Shown in pieces: positions 38,701 to 50,700 of a stretch of DNA of 64,000 nt. The DNA comes from Lytechinus pictus (Eukaryota > Echinodermata > Echinoidea > Temnopleuroida > Toxopneustidae). Position 1 is the first letter of the stretch. Each line of letters begins with the position of its first letter. The notes below the pieces were generated by a model. It had not been told where the DNA came from. It made no database searches and saw nothing but the letters and a program-made list of their open reading frames with translations. The DNA is taken from contig NC_087261.1 of NCBI RefSeq assembly GCF_037042905.1, positions 9,819,717 through 9,883,716 on the forward strand, written 5' to 3'. The translations under genes and the position numbers were made by a program.

Positions 38701-41700
38701 TGACTGCTGTGGAGATAATTTTCAACTCTTGCACTTGATTTCAGAAGTTTGCAATTAACTCTAGCACTACACTACTGTGTAAGTGCTAGTGTTATTGAAA
38801 TGTGATTAATTACAATGAAAAAGGAAGGGAAGAAATGGGCTCTGTTGCCCCTAAATCTCTTTCTAAAAAAAGCAGCACCGAACATTGAATACCCGTCTTG
38901 AAATGGCCCATCGAATGTTAACTTAACTATTAGAAGAAGAGACTGCATGCTTGGTGTTTTGTGGGTTAATATTATATTTAGATATTGTTGTACACCTGTA
39001 GGTGGAAATAAGGCAGCCCAGAATTTAACCAGTTGACTACTGAATTCTGTCATTCCCAGAGAATTTGTACAGAGACCATCTGGTTCCAGTAGGCAACGGG
39101 TTCAAATTTTTTATTATTCCTCCGAATCTTGATCCAAGCGTCTGTGATAATCCATGAAATCAGATTCAGATTAAAGCCAAGGATATTATGAGAATAAATC
39201 ATAACGATTTCAGTTTGATTTGCAACTTATACTCGATGGGATGAAATCAAAGCAATTTCTAAAGGGAGGCAGGCCTGTATGAAGTTAATGGCATGAAATA
39301 TGAAAGTGGGTGGATGGATATAAAAGCATCTCTGTTTGATCTCCAATCGACTTTCAATTGACTTTCCTCCAATTAGTCAAGGGCAGAATATGTCTCCAAG
39401 AAGAGTTTGATTTTTTTTCCTGTATAAAGATCTCTTTTCTATCGTTTGCAAATGGTGTACATTACTGCATATCAAATTCCTTTTTCCCAATGAAAATTTT
39501 TCAATTCAGGGCTGCTTTATTATTGGCACATGAAATGGGTCAACATTTATTATTTTGTTTGGTGTATAGCAGTGTATACTGTGTAGAAGTATGTTATGCA
39601 AGCTACATATTCTAGAATATTTTGTTGCAATCAAAATCAGTTTGTGGGTTCGGTAGTTTTCCCAACCAATTCTTGTGGTTCACCGTGAATTTACATCTTT
39701 ATTGATTGATTTCTGGCCCCGTTGAAATAACTGAGCAAGAAGTTTATTTGCTACCCTGCTACCCTCCCCACCCCGGCAGTTTTTTCATAATTTTTTTTAT
39801 CCGTCTTTGGATATTTGGGATAATGATGAAAAAAAGACAATAAATTTGAGTCCTTTTAGTGATTTTCTCTCATTCCATATACTGTTTAATTCATGTGCAG
39901 TTCAGTTAAATTCTTAAAAGTTTGTATTGTTGATTATTACAAAATCCCTCTCCTTTTTTTTTGGGGGGGGGGGTATCATTAGATTGGACTATGTGAATTG
40001 ATATATTTCCTTGCAATATGCATCAAGATTAAAACATCCAGCTTCCTGTGCTGACGTGCATTGATAAATTGATTTGATGCCACTATTCTTCCAATATACA
40101 AATATAGACTTAGCACCGGCTCCTAATTATGCCTTTTGGGAATAGCCCTAGATACTTCATGTCTGCATGCATTGTCTTTTTGTATTAATGGTTGGATATT
40201 TTTTTTGCTATCAAGCACTCTGAGGCCACTGATTACAGTTTGAAAGGGAGAGAGTAGGAGAGAAAGGGGGAGAGGGATAGAGAAAGGGAAAGAGAAGAGA
40301 GACAGAGCCTAGAAGGGAAGGGGTACGGGGGAGAAACAAATCGTAGGTCATCTTTTGAACTACATTATTAAATCATAGTTGTGTAAAGCATCCAAGAAAA
40401 TTAAAGATAATTACTCCACCAAAGAAATTATGTTGACCATGCTATTGGCTCTCAAAAGGATTATAAAAAGCTTTGTGATCTTGTCTTTATATAATTGATC
40501 GCCCCCACCTCCCCAACTCATTTCATATCAATACACAATGATATGTATAGGTCACTCATTTGAATAGATTTCCTGTTTACAAATTAATTGAAATGAAGAT
40601 GTATTGACAATCTATCCTTCAGCTATTGTTCAGCAAAAAAAAAGATGAAGATAGAATTCTGCCTGATGGATTATAAGAGTATTAACGACGGCCAAACCTT
40701 GCTTTAAATATCAAACCTTTATTTATCTTGACAACTAGTGTCCTGGCCAATCTATGTCATTTGTGCATAAATGTACAGTGAAAATCAGAAGTGTTTCTTT
40801 AGATTTATTCTTTCTCTTATTTTTAATACCTTTATCAAACAGAGCTATTCAGAACCCCTAAGAAAGAGATATTCTTTAATGTAGACCCACATTGCCCTAT
40901 AACTTTCTGTAAAGCAGTGTCCCACTAGATTGTTCAGATGGGGTCAGATGGAAGGGGGCCAGTCCCAATATGGTGGCCAATGAAATACGTTGGTCATTTT
41001 AATTCCAACTTCTTTCCACTCTTTCCCTTGTCTGATTGAAATTGCATTGCCAATATCAGGGGTGTGAGAGTTCAGATTTTTATCTGATTTCAGATTTTTT
41101 TTTTGATTTTCAGCTTAATTTCAGCTTATTTTTGGCCTTCCTCTGTACAAAAAGTTTGGGAGCTCTTTCTATTTCAGACTTTTTCAACACTCTTCCGCTC
41201 TTTTCAGATCTTTTTATTTGTGACCACTCACACCCCTGCAATATGGTCACATACTAGCAATTATGGAAAAATCAAAAGGAAAGAAAAGGAAATTAAAGTA
41301 AATGTACACGTAGGTATTTTTTGCATTTAATGCGTAATGACTTGAAAGCAATTTTTAATTTTAGCTCATCTGGCCCGAAGTGCCAGATGAGCTTATGCCG
41401 TGGCGTGGCATCCGTCCACATCATTGATGTGCTAGTTTTTTATATGTCGGTTATTAATGAGGGATTTGATCTAAAAGAATTATGATTCTCATTTCAGGAA
41501 AGGGCCGAAAGGCCAATCATTGTTTTATCTTGACATTGACTTTTAATTGTTGTGTGTTTTCAATCGAAAAATCTAATGTTCTGAGTAAATCATAGTAGAT
41601 TGTTTTATTTGTTATGTATTGTATTGCATTGCTTTTTGTGCTAATTGTGACAATGGTCTGTTAACTTCTTTTTTGTGTAGGAAGAGTCCAAGAAATTTTT

Positions 41701-44700
41701 CAGAGATGTCAATGTTCCCTTTTTGAGAAAATAATTTTCTTCATTTTTCATTATCGTTCAAAATCCAAATTATTATGTCCATTCCTATGAATATTTTCCT
41801 CAAAGCATTACACTTTCCTGACTGATTGCTCGGCATCACAAAATCATAACTTTATCATATGGCCTACCATTTCCCACAATGCTGTTTTCTTTTTCTTCTT
41901 TAAAGTATGGAATGCTTCTTAACTTCTGGCACAACAAAATAATTTCATTTTATTACAAATTGTTAGCCTCAGGAGCCAGACTATCAAAATTTTCATATAG
42001 CGGCTATATTCACAGTGGCTATGCACAATACCCTCACACTCATAGCATGCTTGTGAACCAACTGGAGGAGGAGAATATCTTCCTCTAGGTAACTTTTACA
42101 ACCACTTATTAAACCGGTGTATACATAACATAATTATTTCACAATTGTATTAAAATAATAGTCCCATACCTTCAAAACTGCATGAAACCTATGGATTCAT
42201 TCACAGTACATCTCTAGATGAAAGCTTGCATGCATGTGGTTTATGTATTGTTCAACCACAGTAGTCGCCGTCTTGATTCTAGCTCTGTATATTGTTGTTT
42301 GGTGACACTGTCTGTGGGATTTGTAGTCGTTTAGAAATATTTCCAGTATTAAGTCATTGGACTTAACATCATTTGAAACACACCACATTTTGTCCAAAGA
42401 CTCTTTGAACCATAGTAAAGTACAGTTTTGCTTTGTTACCTTTCATTGAAAAAAAAGGAATTGACCAAAATTGTGAGAAATGGTTAAGTATTTACTTTCC
42501 ACAAGTATGTAAAAATGATTTTCATAGATGCCTGAATAAACTGGTGAAGCTAACAAATCTTGTGAATTACATACACCCTTAATATAGTGCAAACAGTGAT
42601 GGAAAAATACATTTGGATACATTCTGACACGGTTTAGTATGCATTGGTTTTGTGATTGCATTTACATTTAGATTTCACGTGGTTTACACTTCAATGATAT
42701 CCAGAGCGAGGTAGACTATGCCAGTCTTGGGCGACTCGCTGATTCAGAGGATAGCAAGGGGAAGAAGAATATTTTGAAAATGTGGTGTGGTTCTTTTGAT
42801 GTTAATTCCTATGCATTAGATAGAGGGAATAGATGGGCCACCTTGTTATATCTTCCCCACCAAATTCAAATTTTCAGCGGCTTCATTTGCTTTTTAATGA
42901 AATATTAAAGTAGACATTCAGTGATATCATGAATATACATTTTTAACTATTAAATTAATTTTCTGATTCTAAACTGAATTATTTCTTGAAATTCATGTGA
43001 ATTTTAAAACAAGAAAGCACTACCCTATCTTCACTTTTGAATGTCTGCTTTAATGTATTTTTTGTAGTTTCTGGAAAGGAACTTTTGATTTAAGTTGCTA
43101 TGATATTTACTTTCTTTAGCTGCCCTACCCCCGGATGCGATGGATCGGGCCATATAACAGGGAACTATACATCCCATAGGAGGTTGGTCATTGGTCAATT
43201 CAGACCATATGAATATTCATGACTAGAATGCAGAACCAATAGCAATGGCAGATCTGTAGTTTGAAGCACAGAGATTTTGAATATTCATATTAAAGGCAAT
43301 GATGTAAACTGATAAGACATCACCTCTTATGAATATTCTTTATCTTTATCATGATTTTGTGTTAGTTAAACTCAATGCTGTGTCCCTTTTGGAGATTGTT
43401 TTATCTTACCAAAAGTTTCTTTATTGAACTTTATTGTATGTATGCTTTCCTAATTTATCTAATTCATGGCTAAACCATGGAAAACTGTAAATTTTATAAG
43501 ACCTTTTTTACCCCCACTTTGTATACTGTTGCTCTGAAATTTAATAGAAGCCATGGACTTTTTAATTGATTAATTTTTTTTTTTTTTAATCCACTCACAC
43601 TTGTGCAGTTCAAAAGAGGGTTACATGTATTTGAAATGAAAAAAATCCTTATTCATTAAAATGTCAGAAATTATTTTCCCCACAAAGATTGAGTGAGGTG
43701 ATCCAATACATTAAAAGTGTTTTATAAAACCAATCCACTGATTTCCCAAATAAGTATTTGGGGCATTTCAGGATTATTTTTTAAGCAAAAGGGACACAGT
43801 GCCAATTAAGTAGATTATGTAGAATTTGAGAAAGGAAAATTAAGAAGCTTTTGAGGCAAATCTTTTCATATTCAGTGTTGAATACAATCTTCATATGCGC
43901 AAGCTCTGCCAAGGATGTTTTGTTTGAGCTTCGTGTAAATGATTTTTCAAAAATAACAATGATTATAATTATTTACTTTTAATGTCTTCGTATATGACAC
44001 TTGTCCTTCCCCATTTGATCTCTCCATCTTGAAATTGCAACCCTCAAAAAATGCTAATGCTTCTCCTCGACTAAGCAGCCCTGTAGCGTAAGTATCTAGC
44101 CAATCTTCCAAACAAAGGGAATGTTGCATCATATAATCACATTTACCATTCAAAAACTATTTTTTGTGTCTTATATTTTGTTTAATGTGAACACGCGGAT
44201 CCAAACATTTTTCATCCACACCGCTCTTCAATGCTAGCTTTTATTGAGTGTGACAATATACCTCCAATTCTGACCTTTTTGAGAGAAAAATCTGTGTCTT
44301 TTTTACATCAGGAAATCATGCGTCGTCACTAATTATCACTGTATTGAATGCCTTAACACATAACAGCAATCTGAATTTGAATGTTTACTTATTCATCCAT
44401 CCCATTTGCAATAATCAATCATTCCTACATCAATGGCTATTTTCACTGACGCTTACAACAGAATGCAAATCCCTGATATATTAATTAAATCACATATCAA
44501 TCCCCCCTTTTTTTTCATTTTGCATCATGGAATTAAAATGTATTTGACATGCCCTTTCCCAATTATCCAATTTGCTAGTCCATTTCAATGTCTGCACACA
44601 AATTGGATGCTTTTCTTGATGTTAAATTTCACGTTAAAAATTGAACTAATCCTGTGAAAGCAACAAAGACATTTTTTTTTACATTCCTTGTCATCTTTTG

Positions 44701-47700
44701 TTGAGCAAGTTATTATTTTATTTATTATATATTTTCACTTGAAATCAATATATTTTTTGCCTTTTGAGATACGACGTAATCGCACGCCTCCCGTTATGAT
44801 AATTTGGTTTGCTTAATACTCCCTTTTCTATGCTGGCATTTGGCATCTTCCATAACTTATTTTACCCTTTTTTGTATTTCAAACTGTTTCATATTTCTGT
44901 TTTGTTTTTATTTGGTTATCATTGTTTGCTTGTGATTTGGTTTGAATGTTGAAATGATTAAAACCCCCCTTTTCTGGAATGGTCTCTCCTGCTTGTTTAG
45001 CTTGTCTGGTTGCCCGATGGCAGATAAATCCACTATTATCCCCGGAACCCAAGAATTAAAGTAAGTTTTTTTTTTAACTTAATGTCAAACAGACTAACAA
45101 TATGCATGCTTTTTAGATTTTTTTTAACTTTGTTAATTTGGTTATATTATTGATAACATGTAATTTGGGAAGTGTTGGTACTCGGTATGTTGAGGTTTCT
45201 TTCCTCCTCTCCCCATTTTAGAACTATTCACATCAGGGTATAATCCAGTTAAGAAATTTTAGTATTATCATTTTCTTTTTTTGTAATTTTGAATTAGGGG
45301 GGCAACTTTTTTATCATGAATTAGGGGGATAACTTTTTTTTATCAAAGTACAAATTCCTATTTTCTCCATATTTTCAGCCACAGAAAATACCCTTTTTGT
45401 ATGAATGCAAATTCTTAATTTTCCTACTTTTGTTGTCAATTTCAAGTAGCACCTCTCATTCTATGAACTTGTTCTTCTTTAATGAAAGTTTAAAAAAAAT
45501 AAATATAAAAAGAGGAGAAACTTTGTCACTCATGTTCATAAAGTAGATAATATTTCAAACATCCTCGACACAGAATGAAACTTAGGATTAAGGGTATTTT
45601 CCCCTTCAGAGAATATTTCTCCTTTTTTATTGAATGTGGATTACATCTACTGCTTTTAGACTGCTAAATCCATGGTTCCAGATAGTGCTTCTAAATTTAT
45701 GTGAATGTGTAGTGTTGTTACCATAAATTGTAGTTTCAATGACATGATTATACCATTGAAAATTGGGAAACATTAAAGGAGCATGCCATTGGGTTTATAA
45801 TTTTATATTTTCTTTATTTAACGTTTCATAAATCAGGACATTTCCATTTAATTTCTTTACATACATACCGTAAGGGCACTAGTATTCAACCCGTTTGGAG
45901 AGTTTCCTCAAATACATAGAAATATAGAATTTACCTGAATTTCAGACCCGTCTTATTTCCAAGAGCAAATGCTGGTTATTCTTTTTCCGTTATTTTTTTC
46001 TTCAACCAGTTGACTGTGTGCGCGGGCGATCGAATTATACGGCGACGGATTTTGGTACTAGTATTCAACCTAGCGATGAAAGATGGCCCTGTCTCTCAAT
46101 CTGCCCTTGTCCCATCCGACTATGGACTAGACCATTTGAGATGAGACCAAACAGGGAATTAATCAAAGCCAGAGATTTACATAGATCTATATCTAATTTA
46201 GCAATCTAAACCCTTTTGAGATTTGCTATCAATCCTCACAAGGTTGAATACTAGTACCATTCAGTGCAAAAGGCCATCGCCGCATAATTCGATCCTCCGC
46301 GCATACAGTCGACAGATTGACAAAGAAAATATCGACAACAGATTACCCTGGAAATAACAAAGGTGTGAAATTAAGATAAATTCCCTATTTCTAAATATTT
46401 TGGGGAATATGTCAAAATCTTTGAATTATGCCGGGTTGAATACTAGTACCCATACGGTATATATTACAATGTATTATCATGTTCTTGCTTGCTGTACATG
46501 ATGTATACACCTTCTCCACTCCCAGGGGAGCATTCAAGCTGGAGTTCCCTATCTCAAATGCTATATAACTTGGCATACTGTAGATTTGCTTTCCGTTATA
46601 CCAGGTGCCTATTTAACCTGCCTGAGAGTGAAACATAATAAAGACTATTAAAACAAAGGGGCTAGGTACATGTAACCACTACATATTCTCCCATGTGTAA
46701 ATGAGAAATGTTTACTATAATTCCATGTTTAACTGTTTTATTATGCATGAATCATTGGATGTGTCTTAATTTCATTCATTCATTGCCATTGCCTTGTGAT
46801 ATATTGTCTCTCATGATATAAAAATGAACTTTATTATTATTGACTATAACTCATTGGTTGAAGCTACTGGCAGATCTAGGGGGGGGGGAGAGACCCCTTT
46901 TGATAAGCAAAATTAAAATTTGTAATGTAAAAATGCCATTAAAACAGAGGTGTGCACCCTCTTTTGAAATTGAAGACTTTTTTTCTTTTGCTTGTCAATT
47001 TTTTTCGGGTACAAAATATCCTTAATTTGTGGTTGAATTTTTTTTGTTTGTCAAAATTTTCCTCCGAAAACTTTGCCCCCCCCCCCCTTTGGAAAATCCT
47101 GGATCCGCCCCAGGTTGAAGCAAAAAAATGTAAAAAATTTAAGAAATGTGGCAATGGAAGTCTAAGTAATGCTGAAATCAAGAAATCATGAATTTGCATT
47201 GGAAGTTGCTTTGAAACTTTTCATTTTTAAAAGTTACTTTTAGATTCGCAACACTTATAACTGTAGTGGTTCAATTTCTTGGCTTATAGATTCAACAGCT
47301 TGTTTCATTTTATGTGTTTTCTTCTTGTATGGTTATTAACCCTATAATTGTATGATTAAAGTTTAAGGAAACTGATCGATTCTTTGTCTTTAAAGATGGA
47401 AGTGAGGCCTGTTCTGAATGCCTGTCTGCATTGCTTTCAACTTCCGATATCAAAGACATTTTTTATTTGTAATCAAGATTGTAACATATTTTGTATATTA
47501 ATATTTTGATTTGTCCAACTTTAATCATATTCATGAATATTCAACCTTTGGTAAACAGTAGAAGAAAACTAATCTGTTCTAAGAAAAGTGATTGGTTTTT
47601 AAAACAAAATTTTCATACACTTTGATCTTCCAGAATTCCCATAGCCCAATCAAACTTGCCATTCTATTTTGTTGTCCTTGTAACAGCTTTAATCTGTTGC

Positions 47701-50700
47701 CTAGTGGACCCACATGGTCCTTTAATACAAAGCCTGTATTGGGTAGGTAAATAGACACACTTGACTTTACCTGTGCTGTGATGTACATGTATCTCTCATC
47801 ATCTTACTGCCCCCCTCCCCTCCCTACAGGTGCCCCACCCCTGGTTGTGATGGATCAGGTCATGCCACCGGTAACTACTCCTCACATCGTAGTCTATCCG
47901 GGTGTCCCAGGGCCAAGAAGAAGAGTTACACATCCTCACCAAAGAAAGAAGGAGAAGAAGAAGGGGACGGGCTCATCAAGTACGTTCTTTGCGTTCCAGT
48001 GTGAGATTTCGAGATAAATGAAAGTGATTGCAGTAAACATTAAATGTTCTTTCATAGTGAATGAAGTTTCAGTTTTCCTGTAAAACCATTTTCAAATTCT
48101 GACCAGATATGAACAATGGGAAGCGTTTTAAGTTAATGTTGAAATCTGCTGCTATTATGGGGGCAATACTGGCATCATGTACTCGGCCTGGAGAAGGTGG
48201 ACCGGACAAGGTGACATATAAGATTTAAAAGAAATCAATAATACATTAGCGATTCTGGTGTCCTTCCCTTTACCTTAATATTAGAGACAGGTCCACTCAT
48301 TATTTTCTGTATCTTTTGTATAAGCAGGTGCCCCATACCAGGCTGCGACGGTTCCGGTCATGTCACAGGGAAGTACGCCTCTCATCGGAGCGCGTCGGGA
48401 TGCCCGCGAGCCCTCCGAGCAGGCTACCAGGGACCCATGCAAACGGCGCCCAAGGAAAACCCAATGGCACCCTCTCCCTCGCCTCAGAATGGAGTCGGTG
48501 GGATGGGCGTGATGGGGAATGGGGGCTTGATGATGGGCGTGGTCGGTACTGGAGGTTGTGGTATGAGCGGTATCACCGATGCTGTATTACCCCTGAATCT
48601 TCTGAAGCCTAACATGATGGGTGAGGGTAACATCATGTCCATGTCACCGGTGGTGGAGGAACAGGAACATGAGGAGCAGCTGGTAGGACCAAGGTATGAG
48701 CAAAGATGATTTTGTGTGATATGAGATGGATGGAAAGATGGATGGATGGATAGGTGGGTGGGTGGGTGGGACGACAGACGGACGGGTTGGTGTACGGATG
48801 AATAGATGAAAAGATTGATGGATGGATAGATATTGATTGACAAGTAAAAGGATAGATAAAGGGATGAATGAGTTGAGAATTGTAAATAGCTTGATTGATG
48901 TGTTGAAAGTAAACCAATTTACATAAATATAAGCGCAAATTACATAATCGAGAAAGAATATTATTAACTTCCCAAGCCATTCTAACACCAGTCAGTTTTC
49001 AAGTCTGCACTCATTTCTATTCATTGTAATTTTTAATTACGAAAAAATTTCGCAGCTGTATTTCTCAGTTTTAATGTCAAGAACCGTATCATTAATATGT
49101 AGATCGACTCAACTATTAAGTTTTATTTGTAATTTTGCAACTGTTTTTCTCTTTCCATAGCTGCCCAACCCCGTCATGTGATGGATCAGGTCATGTGAAC
49201 GGGGCTTCGTTGGACCATCGTAGCATCTCGGGGTGTCCGTTAGCTGCTCAGGCCATGAAGAAAGCAAGGCTAAATGGAGAAGACATCACATCACTATCAC
49301 ACAAAAATGTCAAGGGTATGTCAATAGTAATGCAGAAAATATTCCATGCTGCTTGATTGTCGACTTCAAATAAGCATTCATTCTGACATGTCGTTAAACA
49401 TGGTGTCATCGATTCAGTCCATAAAAAATCCTTTTCAATGACTTGCCCTTATCTAGACAAGTTGTTCGTAAATATTGTTCAAAATTCCAAACCTCTCAAT
49501 AAATACAAAATATCATTACGCTCAATATGATTGATGAAGATCATTGAAAAACCCACATGGGGGCTGTTTCATAGAGCTGTTCGTGTGTTAAGAGCGACTT
49601 TAAGAACGACTGGTGATCCTTTCTTGTAGTAAATGATATTCACCATTAAATGTTCATTGGGGATTATTTAGTGCGTAAGAAAAATTCACCAGTCGTTCTT
49701 AAAGTCACTCATAACTTACGAACAGCTTTATGAAACACCCACCAGGGCCCTGTTTCATGAAGACTTCTTCTTAAAAGTTCAATATCAGCCAATCAAATCA
49801 AGTGGTTTCAGTAGATTTAAAGTGTTATTGCAATCTTGGTTGTTATAACAGGTTTCATGAGATTGGACCCCAGAGCTTCCCTTTAGACATTAATGTTTTA
49901 GTCTCTCATAACTTGTAAGTTGTTTGTGATAAAGTGAGGATGGGTCCTTTTAATGGACAATTATTTAGCACCATCTATGGTGTAATATTGTTCTCACTTT
50001 GGCTTTAGCTTGGACCTCTGCAGCTTCCTTTTCAAATATATACGGTAGTATACTAGTAAGATGACTGATGGATAGTTTGAATACCAGGGGCCTGTTTCAT
50101 AAAGAGTTGAGTCATAGTAGTTTTAAAATGCAAGGTGTCTATGTCACATGTATGTTACATTGGCTCAGTAAGAGTTAACCTACCACTGACATATTTTCTT
50201 CGTCCTTGTTACAGGAGTTGAGAACGATGAGGAGCTATGGAACTTAGACATCGAGATCAACGAGCTGCAATCAAGCAATTGCCAGATGGAAGCCCAGATG
50301 AGACGGTTGAAGACCCAGATCTCTACCATGGAAACCAAACTCCGTCAGGCGGAGCAGGAGCATAGAGCCATGGAGGAGAAACATCGTTCTCTGACCATGC
50401 AGCTTGACGGACTACGTAACACGCTCATCAGGCACCTGTCCGATGTCAAGAGCGTTGCTATGAGCGGCGGTCGTGAGGCCAGCCTGCTCGGTCCTAGCTA
50501 CGAACGTATGGAACAGTTCCTAGCGAGTCTCAAAGAACTGGATAATGATGCCAAGGACATGGTGATGATCAACGGGGGATTGTCTGTCAGAGAGTCGTCA
50601 GCAGCCTCTTCCTTTCAGTCGGCAACGCCTCCTCCTTCATTAGGGTCATCATCGCCCAGGCTGGAGTCGGTGGAGAATACGCCTCTCACGCCCCCTCCAC

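Larger units (their letters stand above)
37968..43119 (+). other. Myt1 intron 11 (5.2 kb)
   Basis: It contains a GA-rich tract (40240-40340), a TIR element (41052-41244) and a fragment of a widespread repeat (41362-41520, agctcatctggcccgaagtg). No exon recognised. Confidence 0.65.
45061..47829 (+). other. Myt1 intron 13
   Basis: It contains a nested palindrome (45865-46460) and a G/C-run-bearing repeat (46864-47115). The CT-rich end leads into the exon 14 acceptor. Confidence 0.65.

Noticed and set aside
46018..46209. 63-residue frame inside the nested palindrome
   Set aside because: It lies wholly in a palindromic mobile element and lacks any domain.
48484..48988. Minus-strand His/Pro/Ser/Ile-rich frames of 114-119 residues
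   Set aside because: They read the complement of exon 15 and the GGAT tetranucleotide repeat.
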